Of a DNA stretch of 64,000 nt, positions 16,693-24,819 are shown in pieces; within the stretch, counting starts at the first letter, position 1, and each line of letters starts with the position of its first letter. A program made the translations under genes and the position numbers. Source of the stretch: an uncultured Clostridia bacterium (GTDB lineage Bacteria; Bacillota; Clostridia; Christensenellales; QALW01); NCBI GenBank assembly GCA_934434555.1, contig CAKRZX010000004.1:62001-126000 (forward strand), written 5' to 3'. Under the pieces are notes generated by a model. That model did no database searches and was not told where the DNA came from. It saw only the letters and a program-made list of their open reading frames with translations.

Positions 16693-16768
16693 TGGAGCTG
16701 GTGATGGGACTCGAACCCGCGACCTGCTGATTACAAATCAGCTGCTCTACCAATTGAGCTACACCAGC
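16693..16768 (-). tRNA. tRNA-Thr (TGT)
   Basis: A 76-base cloverleaf with acceptor GCTGGTG/CACCAGC, encoded CCA, anticodon loop TTTGTAA and the T-loop TTCGAGT. Anticodon TGT. Confidence 0.95.
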
Positions 16769-16773
16769 ACCTT

Positions 16774-16849
16774 TGGTGCCTTGGGGCGGAATCGAACCAC
16801 CGACACGGGGATTTTCAGTCCCCTGCTCTACCGACTGAGCTACCAAGGC
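16774..16849 (-). tRNA. tRNA-Phe (GAA)
   Basis: A 76-base cloverleaf with acceptor GCCTTGG/CCAAGGC, encoded CCA, anticodon loop CTGAAAA. Anticodon GAA. Confidence 0.95.
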
Positions 16850-16869
16850 ATAAAAAGAGTTGTTTGTGC

Positions 16870-16946
16870 TGGTGGGCCTTCAGGGACTCGAACCCCGGAC
16901 CAATCGGTTATGAGCCGACCGCTCTGACCAGCTGAGCTAAAAGCCC
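16870..16946 (-). tRNA. tRNA with CAT anticodon (Met elongator or Ile2)
   Basis: A 77-base cloverleaf with acceptor GGGCTTT, encoded CCA and anticodon loop CTCATAA. A CAT anticodon may be elongator Met, or Ile2 after lysidine modification by TilS. The GGCTCATAACC arm resembles Ile2 examples, but I cannot settle identity by eye. It lacks the features of initiator tRNA. Confidence 0.85.
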
Positions 16947-16954
16947 AGAAAAAA

Positions 16955-17030
16955 TGGTGACGCCTAGGGGATTCGAACCCCTGTTACCGCCGTGAAAGGG
17001 CGATGTCTTAGGCCTCTTGACCAAGGCGCC
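16955..17030 (-). tRNA. tRNA-Glu (TTC)
   Basis: A 76-base cloverleaf with acceptor GGCGCCT, encoded CCA and anticodon loop CTTTCAC. It is the first gene of the array, so the transcript order is Glu, CAT, Phe, Thr, Tyr. Confidence 0.95.
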
Positions 17031-17073
17031 ATTTTACAAACAACTCAATGCATTTCAAACTCAATGCTTGCTT

Positions 17074-17102
17074 ATTATATACAAAAGTACGATTCTTGTC
17101 AA
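17074..17102 (-). promoter_or_regulatory. Consensus promoter of the tRNA array
   Basis: Minus-strand TTGACA (17097-17102) and TATAAT (17074-17079) are both perfect and 17 bases apart, 44 bases before tRNA-Glu. It overlaps the tail of the upstream methyltransferase region. Confidence 0.9.
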
Positions 17103-17111
17103 CCGCTTTTT

Positions 17112-18215
17112 TCACTTTTCGCAAAAATAATTAAATAGATTGCATTCTATGTTGCCGTTATAGAATCTGCGGGTCTTGTCTGCCCGTTTTCCCGCGTTTT
17201 TTTCAAAATTTTTGTCGCCCGAAAAGAAAAATTTATTCCACAAAGAGTAGTTTTCGATAACCTGATTTATCTGAGAATACAGTTCGTTCATTTCAGGTTT
17301 AAGCCGCGCACCGTACGGCGGATTTGTAATAAGCACCCCCATTTCGCATTGAGGGTAACTGTATTTTGCCGCGCACTGTTCAACGGATATAAACCTGTCC
17401 ACTCCCGCCCTTTCGGCGTGGAACTGCGTCATTTCAGCCATTTCAGGCAGGATATCGCCGCCGCAAACAAAAATCTTTTTGTCAAGCACGGAATTCTTCG
17501 CTTTTTTTCGTGCATTATCAAACACGCGCCTGTCAATATTCTTAAAATTCTCGCAAATAAAGTCCCTGTTCATACCCGGCGCGATGTTAAGTGCTTTCAT
17601 TGCAGCCTCAATCACAAGCGTTCCGGAGCCGCAGAACGGGTCCGCAAAGCCGTTATCGCCCCGCCAGCCGCTTAATTCTATCAAACCTGCCGCAAGCGTC
17701 TCCCTTAGCGGTGCCTCAGCGTTTTTGACCCTGTAACCTCTTTTATGAAGCGATACCCCGCACATATCAAGCGCAACCGTAACGTTATCCTTGTTTATGT
17801 GAATATCAACCGGGTACGCGCTGCCGGTTTCGCTTACGCGCTTTATGCCCGACGCCTGCATTGCCTTAACTATTGCCATTTTGCTTATTTTCTGCACGTC
17901 CGACGGGCTCATAAGCGTTGATTTCGCGCACTTTGCGCTCACGTTGATTTTGCCGTTGGGAGCAATAATTTCAGCCCAGCCGATTTTGCGGATATTATCA
18001 AAAAGTTCGTCAAAGGTAACCGCGGTAAATGACGTGATTTCCCTGAAAACCCTGTCGCCCGAGCGCAGATTCACGCAAACGTCTGCAAGAGTTTCGGTGT
18101 TTCCCAAAAAGAAAACCTTGCCCTCGCTTACGCCCGAAACTTCAACTTTCATTCGTTCAAGTTCCTGTTTTACCGCCCGTTCCATCGAAAAAGGCATTAC
18201 GGCAAAATACTTCAT
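17112..18215 (-). CDS. THUMP-domain class I RNA methyltransferase (RlmL/YpsC-like)
   Basis: This 367-residue enzyme has an N-terminal ferredoxin-like/THUMP RNA-binding part (about 1-155) and a Rossmann methyltransferase domain. The SAM motif is DPFCGSGT at 192-199 and the catalytic motif is NPPYG at 298-302, characteristic of N2-guanine methyltransferases. Family members modify 23S rRNA G2445 (RlmL), and stand-alone forms are usual in Firmicutes (YpsC). It overlaps the HEAT-repeat gene by 4 bases and is the last gene of the ftsK-to-rlm operon. Confidence 0.9.
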   Translation of the reverse strand: MKYFAVMPFSMERAVKQELERMKVEVSGVSEGKVFFLGNTETLADVCVNLRSGDRVFREITSFTAVTFDELFDNIRKIGWAEIIAPNGKINVSAKCAKSTLMSPSDVQKISKMAIVKAMQASGIKRVSETGSAYPVDIHINKDNVTVALDMCGVSLHKRGYRVKNAEAPLRETLAAGLIELSGWRGDNGFADPFCGSGTLVIEAAMKALNIAPGMNRDFICENFKNIDRRVFDNARKKAKNSVLDKKIFVCGGDILPEMAEMTQFHAERAGVDRFISVEQCAAKYSYPQCEMGVLITNPPYGARLKPEMNELYSQINQVIENYSLWNKFFFSGDKNFEKNAGKRADKTRRFYNGNIECNLFNYFCEK

Positions 18216-19009
18216 TCAAGCCCGCCGTTCTGTACCATCTCGTAATACCCGTCGCCGTTGAATTCCCTGTCCCGCGCGGTTTCGCCACCCAGCGCCTCTA
18301 TGGCGTCGCAGATTTCAACATAATCGATATAATCTATATTCTTGTCGTTTTCCGCCTTTTTAAGGGCGTCAAGGCACTTCTCGTCGCCGTAGTAGGACAT
18401 CAGTCCCGCTACAACCGCTTTGCGGGGGCTTTCTTCCATAAGCGCATTAAGGCGCTGCGCCAACCCCTTTACTTTCGGCTCGGAATACACAAGCGCATAC
18501 ATCAGTTTTTCCTTTACCTCCGGGTCGTCCTCTTCGTCGCAAGCTTGAAGAATCCTGTCTTCCGCCCCGTGCATATATTTCAGTGCTTCCGCCGCGGCAT
18601 CGGACATCTGCTCATCGTCATTTCTGCGAACTATACGTATGTATTCCTCGGCAGGCAGTGACGAGCCCATATCTGCAAGTATGTTCATAAGTACAATTTT
18701 ATCGTTTTCACTGCGTTCTTCACGCAGCATATCAAAAACAAGTTGTTCGCACGCGGCAGTAAGCGCGATTTTCTCGGTTAAAATATCGGGAACACCGCAT
18801 TCCTCGTCCATATACGCGCCGAGCATTTTTACAAGTTCCTCGGCAGAAAGTTCCTCAAAATATTTTTGTGCTTCTTTTGCCCATTCTTCGTAAATACGGG
18901 GCATTTCCGATTCGATTTCTTCGGGTTTTTTGCCCTTTTTAAGCATTTCTTCGGACCACTGTTCAAGATATTCGTTAAACTGACCGTCAAAATCTATAAG
19001 TTCTTTCAC
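18212..19009 (-). CDS. Acidic helical-repeat (HEAT-like) protein, uncharacterised
   Basis: I do not recognise a named family. The 265-residue protein is very acidic and built of helix pairs resembling HEAT repeats, for example ENDKIVLMNILADMGS, DAAAEALKYMHGAEDRIL and AVVAGLMSYYGDEKCLDALKKAEND. No signal peptide, membrane segment or catalytic motif is seen, so a scaffolding or protein-binding role is likely. It overlaps both neighbours by 4 bases, indicating translational coupling with the TPR gene and the RNA methyltransferase. Confidence 0.75.
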   Translation of the reverse strand: MKELIDFDGQFNEYLEQWSEEMLKKGKKPEEIESEMPRIYEEWAKEAQKYFEELSAEELVKMLGAYMDEECGVPDILTEKIALTAACEQLVFDMLREERSENDKIVLMNILADMGSSLPAEEYIRIVRRNDDEQMSDAAAEALKYMHGAEDRILQACDEEDDPEVKEKLMYALVYSEPKVKGLAQRLNALMEESPRKAVVAGLMSYYGDEKCLDALKKAENDKNIDYIDYVEICDAIEALGGETARDREFNGDGYYEMVQNGGLE

Positions 19010-20271
19010 TTTTCAAAATTCCTTTCAAAGAATTTGGTTATAACCGACCCGACCGCGCCGGTATAAAGTATAATATCCGTTCCCGTGTTAAGGAACACCT
19101 TATCAAAACTTTCGCTTAATTTCTGCGCCGCTTTTGCCCGCATAAACAGGTTTACTTCCGGGGCAATCGCAAGTCTGCGCAAAGCAAATTCATAATAAAC
19201 ATACGTTGTATCAGCCTTATCTATAAACGCATTTGTATATTCCGAGTATCTTGCAAACTCAAAAAGATCCTCAACAAACATCGGGTCTTTTTTAAGCGGC
19301 TCGTCACTTAAAAGAATTCGTGCAAATTCCTCTTCTTCTTTTTTGGAGTAGCGCACCGAGTAATTGTATTCTTCCATGCCGTTCAGGGCATGGGCGGCAG
19401 GGCCTACACCGCCTGCGCCGGAGGCAACACCGCTCATAATCTCCCTTGCATACTCCTTTTGCCCCATGCGGAAACACGCTATTGCAAAGGCATATGCAAT
19501 GTCCCTTTCGCCGCTCTCTTTTGAATAGAGTTCCTTGTACACGGTATAGGCTGCATCATCATCATTAAGCACCGTCATATCATAGGCAAGAGTGCGAATC
19601 TCGGCAAGAGTATAGTCCTCAACAAACCTGAACCGCTCGGCACACCTTTTCAGAAAACGCCTGTCGCCCGTCTCACTTGCAAGCATAATGCCCGCATTAA
19701 GCACGGCAATGCTGAAATTCCCGTTTTCGATTTCCTTTTCCGCGCGGCGGAGTGCAGCATCAAACTTGCCCTCATTTGCAAGCGTGCTTATATCCACTAT
19801 GCACTGATAGGAATCCATCGACAAAAACGGTGCTTCCGTAATCCCGTTGGATTCGCCCATTGTAAGTTCTTCCGAGAAGCCGTTCTTTTCGTTAACGGAA
19901 TATTTCTGCACAAGGTCTTTCAAAAAAGCCCTCGCGTCTTCCGATGCTCTGCCCTCGGGTTCGACTTTAAGCGAATTTATAAGCATTTGCCCGCAGCCCT
20001 CAACCGAGCCCGCTCCGCCGAATGCTTCGGCACAGAGGAAATAAAGCATTCCCCTGTCCTCGCTTACGCCCTTGCCCAAAAGTGCGTAACAAAACTCCAA
20101 AGCGCGGATATAATCCGCGTTCTGGTTAAGAGCGTATATCAAATCCATTGTGTTTGCCGTGTCGCCGCCGGAAAGATACGCCTTAAAGAAGTACTCCACG
20201 GCTTTATCGAACCGACCGTCATAGAGTTCACGGTGTCCGCGCCTGTTAAGCCCCGATGATATATTTACCAT
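19006..20271 (-). CDS. TPR-like helical repeat protein, uncharacterised
   Basis: This 421-residue protein starts with a recognisable TPR (GLNRRGHRELYDGRFDKAVE) and continues in helical repeats, with further TPR-like segments around 170-300 (GKFDAALRRAEKEIENGNFS, DIAYAFAIACFRMGQKEYARE). No signal peptide or catalytic motif is visible. Its ATG follows the hslO stop directly, with AAAGGG upstream, and its end overlaps the HEAT-like gene by 4 bases. The pairing of two repeat proteins between a redox chaperone and an RNA methyltransferase suggests a cytoplasmic assembly or stress role, which is inference. Confidence 0.75.
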   Translation of the reverse strand: MVNISSGLNRRGHRELYDGRFDKAVEYFFKAYLSGGDTANTMDLIYALNQNADYIRALEFCYALLGKGVSEDRGMLYFLCAEAFGGAGSVEGCGQMLINSLKVEPEGRASEDARAFLKDLVQKYSVNEKNGFSEELTMGESNGITEAPFLSMDSYQCIVDISTLANEGKFDAALRRAEKEIENGNFSIAVLNAGIMLASETGDRRFLKRCAERFRFVEDYTLAEIRTLAYDMTVLNDDDAAYTVYKELYSKESGERDIAYAFAIACFRMGQKEYAREIMSGVASGAGGVGPAAHALNGMEEYNYSVRYSKKEEEEFARILLSDEPLKKDPMFVEDLFEFARYSEYTNAFIDKADTTYVYYEFALRRLAIAPEVNLFMRAKAAQKLSESFDKVFLNTGTDIILYTGAVGSVITKFFERNFEK

Positions 20272-21135
20272 TTATATTCCCTTTGCAAGTTGATTTATTT
20301 CTTCCGGCGTAAACACATATTTCTTATTGCAGAAACGGCAGCAAACCTCGGTATTCCTGTTTTCCGCCGCCAGTGAGAGCAGTTCCTTTTTTCCTAAGGA
20401 AATCAGACCGCTTTCAAATCTTTCCCGCGAACAGTCGCATTTATACTGCATGGGAACGGTTTCAAGAGGTTTTATCCCCACGTCCCAGAACATATCGAAC
20501 GCCATTTCTTCAAGGGAAAGATGATACAGCATCTTATCAAGCAAATCGTCGGTTTTGCTTATCTTTTCTTCAATTTTATCTATTACGCCGTCAGGACAGC
20601 CCGGCAGAGGAAGCACCATAATGCCGCCGCACACGGTTTTGCCGCCACGGAATCCCGCATCAAGGGCAACCGCCGCCGGCTGCTGCTCGCTTGTAACAAG
20701 ATATGCAGCAAAGTCACGGGTTATATCTCCCGAAACAAGATTACATACCCCAACATAAGGTTCGCCTTTGGGGTTATCCCTTATAACCGTAAGTTGTCCG
20801 TCCTTCCCCGCAACCGCGGTAACGGAAACGTTTTGTTGAAGTCTGCACGCGTCGGGAACATCGGCACAGCCTTTAACATTGCCCGCATTATCGGCAGTTA
20901 CAAGCAGTTTGCCCGCAGGTCCGCCGCCGGAAAAAATAAGCGTAAGTTTTTCCGATTCGCTTTTATTCCTTTGTGCAAGCATTGCGCCGGCACAGAAAAG
21001 TCTCCCCAGTACGCAGGTAACGCTGTCGGATAAATTCAAAAGTTTTTTTGCTTCATCCGTTGCGTCGGAAGCGTTTATCATAAGCATTGCCGCGTTACCG
21101 TCGAATATAAGGGCGTGCAGAATCTGGTCATTCAT
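20272..21135 (-). CDS. hslO: Redox-regulated chaperone Hsp33
   Basis: This 287-residue holdase chaperone binds unfolding proteins when oxidised. The C-terminal redox switch is complete: C-x-C at 233/235 (CDC) and C-x2-C at 266/269 (CRFC), which bind zinc when reduced. A frame extends to 21159, but ATG 21135 has GAGGTG upstream and gives the usual N-terminus (MNDQILHALIFDG). It follows a methyltransferase by 5 bases in the recA operon. Confidence 0.95.
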   Translation of the reverse strand: MNDQILHALIFDGNAAMLMINASDATDEAKKLLNLSDSVTCVLGRLFCAGAMLAQRNKSESEKLTLIFSGGGPAGKLLVTADNAGNVKGCADVPDACRLQQNVSVTAVAGKDGQLTVIRDNPKGEPYVGVCNLVSGDITRDFAAYLVTSEQQPAAVALDAGFRGGKTVCGGIMVLPLPGCPDGVIDKIEEKISKTDDLLDKMLYHLSLEEMAFDMFWDVGIKPLETVPMQYKCDCSRERFESGLISLGKKELLSLAAENRNTEVCCRFCNKKYVFTPEEINQLAKGI

Positions 21136-21140
21136 ATTTT

Positions 21141-21854
21141 TCACCTCGCCTTTGCGCAAAAAGTTATGCGCAGAGAATCATTTTTCACTTCTGTTTCACT
21201 GTAATCGTCCGTAATTTTTATTTCTTCAAAACCGCACTCCCGCAAAAGGCGTGCAAGTTCGTCAGTCCTGTGCGCCCGCTGAACGTGTGTTTCGTCAAAG
21301 CGGGTATAATTTTCGCCGTCATCGGTAACGAAAAACGTAATGTCCATATTAAGAATATCGTTTTCAAAGGAATTCCGCCATATATACGTTACATCATCGG
21401 TATCCTCGGAATACAGTTCGTTATTCATTTTTGAAAGTTTATAATAACTGCTTATATCAAAAATAAACGTTCCGCCCGAATTCAGACTCTTACGCACATT
21501 TATAAACGCGCGTTTTACGCTGTCAGCGTCAGTTAAGTAATTTATGCCGTCACAGGCGCAAACAACGGTATTTACCGGTTTATTAAGTGCGAATGTACGC
21601 ATATCGCCCTGAACAAAGCGCACGCGTCTGCCCAAAGCGCGGAGTTTTCCGTCCGCAATTCTTAACATTTCGGGCGAAATATCAAGCGCCGTAACGCTGC
21701 GCCTTTTTGCAAGCAGTTTTGTTAAATTACCCGTTCCGCAGGCAAGTTCAAGTACATCGCCCGAAGAATTCTTTTCAATGAAATCCGCCCACTTTTCATA
21801 GGGCATATCATATATAAGGGAATCGTAAACTTCGGCAAGTTCGCTGTACTGCAT
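21141..21854 (-). CDS. Class I SAM-dependent methyltransferase
   Basis: This 237-residue protein has a SAM-binding motif I (VLELACGTGNLTK, about 35-47), motif II acidic residue in VTALDISPEML (about 54-64), and a post-motif region VCACDGINYL. The architecture matches small-molecule methyltransferases often annotated methyltransferase domain 25. The substrate is unknown. The ATG overlaps the stop of the DUF624-like gene, so the two are coupled, and hslO follows 5 bases later. Confidence 0.85.
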   Translation of the reverse strand: MQYSELAEVYDSLIYDMPYEKWADFIEKNSSGDVLELACGTGNLTKLLAKRRSVTALDISPEMLRIADGKLRALGRRVRFVQGDMRTFALNKPVNTVVCACDGINYLTDADSVKRAFINVRKSLNSGGTFIFDISSYYKLSKMNNELYSEDTDDVTYIWRNSFENDILNMDITFFVTDDGENYTRFDETHVQRAHRTDELARLLRECGFEEIKITDDYSETEVKNDSLRITFCAKAR

Positions 21855-22714
21855 CAGCGTTTGCTCCTTTTTTTAGGCTCCGGCGACATACCTCTCCGCC
21901 TTGCTTCCGGCGGGTTTACATACTTATCAAACAGGAAGTTTGAATAAACCGTCTGTCCGAGGAACACAAAGGACATACCTATCGACATTGCCACCACAAG
22001 CAGTACCTGTCTTAAAACGTAGCACAAAAAGACCAGTGCAACATAAATAAGCACTGCAAGTAACGTGCGCGGAAACTGAACGACGGTATAAATGAAGGAG
22101 TTTTTATAAATTTGCCTTAACGTAAGGTTGTACGTTACAAGTTGCGGGAAGTGATATATGCTTGACATAAAATACACAACCGCAATTATGACAACGATTA
22201 TTGCGCCTATCCGCATGGCGGGATATTTTTCCGAATTCAGTATAAAAAACGAAATCCACCATACAGCCGCAAAAAGCACCATTGCCGAAACAAGGTTAAG
22301 CACCATTGATTTCCACCAACTGCGTTTGAACTCTTTCCAGAAGTGGTCGCCTATCGTGGCGCGCTCGTTCCATACCCAGTTGCGCAAACAGTAATGAAGT
22401 CCCGCCTTTGCGGGTCCCATTATTGCATAAAGCGGAATGCTCACCAGTAAATACAGGCGGAGCGCTCTGTCGTCCGAAATAAGGGACATTACATCGCTCT
22501 TGTCCGCCTGCGATATCATATACCAAAAAAACAGCGTCCAGATTACAAGCGGCAGCGAAAACAGTGCGTAAACGAGATTTCCCTTGACCATTTCAAGGAA
22601 CCGAAGTTTTATAACGTCAAAGAACTGCTCTATTCTGTCGCCCGGCAGGTCTTTTGACGTAAAATCCTCTTTGTCGGGATTGCCCACAAAGATTTTATTG
22701 TACCATTTGCCCAT
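21854..22714 (-). CDS. YesL/DUF624-like membrane protein
   Basis: This 286-residue protein has about five to six membrane helices (for example near 45-67, 85-105, 135-160, 170-195 and 225-265) and a basic C-terminal tail (PEPKKRSKR). The DUF624/YesL pattern is suggested by GPAKAGLHYCLRNWVWNERA followed by FWKEFKRSWWKS. Function is unknown; relatives often sit near sugar transport genes, but here it lies between recA and a methyltransferase. The start is ambiguous: ATG 22714 or TTG 22723, which would overlap recA by 4 bases. Confidence 0.7.
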   Translation of the reverse strand: MGKWYNKIFVGNPDKEDFTSKDLPGDRIEQFFDVIKLRFLEMVKGNLVYALFSLPLVIWTLFFWYMISQADKSDVMSLISDDRALRLYLLVSIPLYAIMGPAKAGLHYCLRNWVWNERATIGDHFWKEFKRSWWKSMVLNLVSAMVLFAAVWWISFFILNSEKYPAMRIGAIIVVIIAVVYFMSSIYHFPQLVTYNLTLRQIYKNSFIYTVVQFPRTLLAVLIYVALVFLCYVLRQVLLVVAMSIGMSFVFLGQTVYSNFLFDKYVNPPEARRRGMSPEPKKRSKR

Positions 22715-22719
22715 AAATA

Positions 22720-23763
22720 TCAATCGTCTCCGTCAAGGTCGTCCTTGGGCGCGCTGTTGCCCGAAATGATCGTTTCGCGGAGTTTGTTTTCAACCTCTTC
22801 CATAACTTCGGGGTGCGAAAGCAGAAACTCTTTTGCGTTGTCCTTGCCCTGACCGATTCTTTCGCCCTTATATGAGAACCAGGAACCGCTCTTATCGATA
22901 ATTTTGCTGTCAATTGCAAATTCAAGCAGCGAACTTTCCCTTGAAATGCCCTTGCCGAAAATCATATCCACTTCCGCTGTTTTGAACGGCGGCGCAACTT
23001 TATTTTTAACTATCTTTATGCGGCACTTGTTGCCTATCTGCTCACTGCCGTTTTTAATTGCCTCGCCCTTGCGGATATCGATACGCACCGACGCAAAGAA
23101 TTTAAGCGCCTTACCGCCCGTGGTGGTTTCGGGGTTGCCGTACATAACGCCGATTTTATCGCGCAACTGGTTGATGAAAATTACTGCCGTGTTGGACTTG
23201 CCCACAACCGCCGTTATCTTTCTTAATGCTCTTGACATAAGCCTTGCCTGTAAACCTACGGTTGAAGATTCCATATCGCCCTCGATTTCCGCCTTCGGGG
23301 TGAGTGCGGCAACGGAGTCGATTACGATAAGGTCCACCGCGTTGCTGCGTGCAAGCGCCTCGCAGATATCAAGTGCCTGTTCGCCCGTGTCGGGCTGTGA
23401 AACGTAAAGATTGTCAATATCAACGCCCAGTGCCGACGCATAAACAGGGTCAAGCGCGTGCTCGGCATCGATAAATGCGGCGATACCGCCGTTTTTCTGC
23501 GCCTGTGCTATTATGTGCAGTGTAAGCGTTGTTTTACCCGACGATTCGGGACCGTAGATTTCGGTAATTCTTCCTCTCGGAATTCCGCCCGCGCCCAGCG
23601 CAGTGTCAATCTGAATAAATCCGGTGGGTATTACCTGTACGTTTATCCTGTCCGCCGCGTCGCCGAGTTTCATTATTGAGCCTTTGCCGAACTGCTTTTC
23701 TATTCCCGTAAGCGCGGTTTGCAGTGCCTTTTGTTTTTCGCTCAAAACTTCCTTTTCAGCCAT
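22720..23763 (-). CDS. recA: Recombinase RecA
   Basis: This 347-residue ATPase forms the strand-exchange filament and triggers SOS. Walker A is GPESSGKT at 71-78. The conserved DNA-binding loop region includes VIFINQLRDKIGVMYGNPETTTGG, written here as its core INQLRDKIGVMYG. The acidic C-terminal tail (DDLDGDD) is typical. ATG 23763 is preferred over 23769 because AGGAGG-type bases lie 9 nt, not 3 nt, upstream. It overlaps the pncC gene, the cinA-recA order known in many Firmicutes. No LexA-type box was identified. Confidence 0.98.
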   Translation of the reverse strand: MAEKEVLSEKQKALQTALTGIEKQFGKGSIMKLGDAADRINVQVIPTGFIQIDTALGAGGIPRGRITEIYGPESSGKTTLTLHIIAQAQKNGGIAAFIDAEHALDPVYASALGVDIDNLYVSQPDTGEQALDICEALARSNAVDLIVIDSVAALTPKAEIEGDMESSTVGLQARLMSRALRKITAVVGKSNTAVIFINQLRDKIGVMYGNPETTTGGKALKFFASVRIDIRKGEAIKNGSEQIGNKCRIKIVKNKVAPPFKTAEVDMIFGKGISRESSLLEFAIDSKIIDKSGSWFSYKGERIGQGKDNAKEFLLSHPEVMEEVENKLRETIISGNSAPKDDLDGDD

Positions 23764-24235
23764 TGTCATTTTCCTCCGATAAAATTATTTCTAAAAGTAG
23801 ATTCAGCGCAAATTGCGCCGCCTTTTTAATTACGTCTTCCCGTCCGCCTTTGAACAGGCATTTTTTTATTGTGTTTTTGTTTTTATATCTTACGCCCACG
23901 TACACAAGCCCTACCGGTTTTTTTGCACTTCCGCCGCCGGGACCCGCAATGCCCGTGGTACATATGCACGCCTGAGCACCTGTTGCGTTTTGGCATCCTG
24001 CAAGCATTTCGCCCGCACATTCCGCGCTTACCGCGCCGAAATTTTCAAGCGTTTCGGGCAAGACGCCCAAAATGTTTTCCTTTGCGCTGTTTGCGTATGT
24101 TACAAGCCCGGCAAGAAACACGCTTGATATCCCCGGATAAGAAACAAACTCCGCGGCGATATTTCCGCCTGTACAGGATTCAGCCGTAGCAACGGTTATG
24201 TTTTTTCTTAAAAGCAGGTCAAAGAGTTCTTTCAT
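23756..24235 (-). CDS. pncC: CinA C-terminal-type nicotinamide-nucleotide amidohydrolase
   Basis: This 159-residue protein is the stand-alone CinA C-terminal domain, equivalent to PncC, which deamidates nicotinamide mononucleotide in NAD recycling. The signature VATAESCTGGNIA is at about 15-27, and GIAGPGGGSAKKPVGLVYVG (about 115-134) is also conserved. The N-terminal molybdopterin-like COG1058 domain of full CinA is absent. The gene overlaps pgsA by 4 bases and recA by 8. Confidence 0.9.
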   Translation of the reverse strand: MKELFDLLLRKNITVATAESCTGGNIAAEFVSYPGISSVFLAGLVTYANSAKENILGVLPETLENFGAVSAECAGEMLAGCQNATGAQACICTTGIAGPGGGSAKKPVGLVYVGVRYKNKNTIKKCLFKGGREDVIKKAAQFALNLLLEIILSEENDNG

Positions 24236-24819
24236 ATATCTTCCTTTATTTTTGATACAAGTTCCCTGTTCGCAACAAAATAATTTATTCCCGAAAGTAT
24301 TGTAAGTGCAAGCGCCGCGGCAAGCATTGCAGCGCCCGTCCAGTGCAGAAGTTCGCCCGCAAAGGGAATGTTTGAAAGCACTGATGCATCAAGAAAAAGC
24401 GCAACTATCGCTATGTCCTGAAATACCGTTTTGATTTTGCCCAGTTTATCCGCCGCAATTACCGTACCCTCACTTGCCGCAAGAGCGCGGAAACTTGTTA
24501 TGATAACTTCCCTTGAAACTATTACCAAGGCGGTAACGGTTGCAAAAACGCCGTAAATCACCGAGCCGTTTTTTGAAATATGTACCGCAATAAGAATAAT
24601 TGCCGCAAGATTGATAAGTTTATCCGCCAGCGGGTCAACAAACTTCCCGAACGTGGTAACAAGCCCCCGCTTGCGGGCGATTTTGCCGTCAAGCATATCG
24701 GTAAACGCCGCAATAAGAAACACTGCCGCTGCGGATATATAGAATCCGAAATAAAACAGCACCACCATAACGGGCATAAGAATCATTCGTATACAGGTAA
24801 GTTTGTTTGGTAAATTCAT
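24232..24819 (-). CDS. pgsA: CDP-diacylglycerol-glycerol-3-phosphate 3-phosphatidyltransferase
   Basis: This 195-residue integral membrane enzyme makes phosphatidylglycerophosphate for anionic phospholipids. The CDP-alcohol transferase motif is intact: D41-x2-D44-G45-x2-A48-R49-x8-G58-x3-D62-x3-D66. About five hydrophobic helices are seen. GGGAGGAAAG precedes ATG 24819, which abuts the rimO stop. The rimO-pgsA-cinA-recA order is typical of Clostridia. Confidence 0.95.
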   Translation of the reverse strand: MNLPNKLTCIRMILMPVMVVLFYFGFYISAAAVFLIAAFTDMLDGKIARKRGLVTTFGKFVDPLADKLINLAAIILIAVHISKNGSVIYGVFATVTALVIVSREVIITSFRALAASEGTVIAADKLGKIKTVFQDIAIVALFLDASVLSNIPFAGELLHWTGAAMLAAALALTILSGINYFVANRELVSKIKEDI

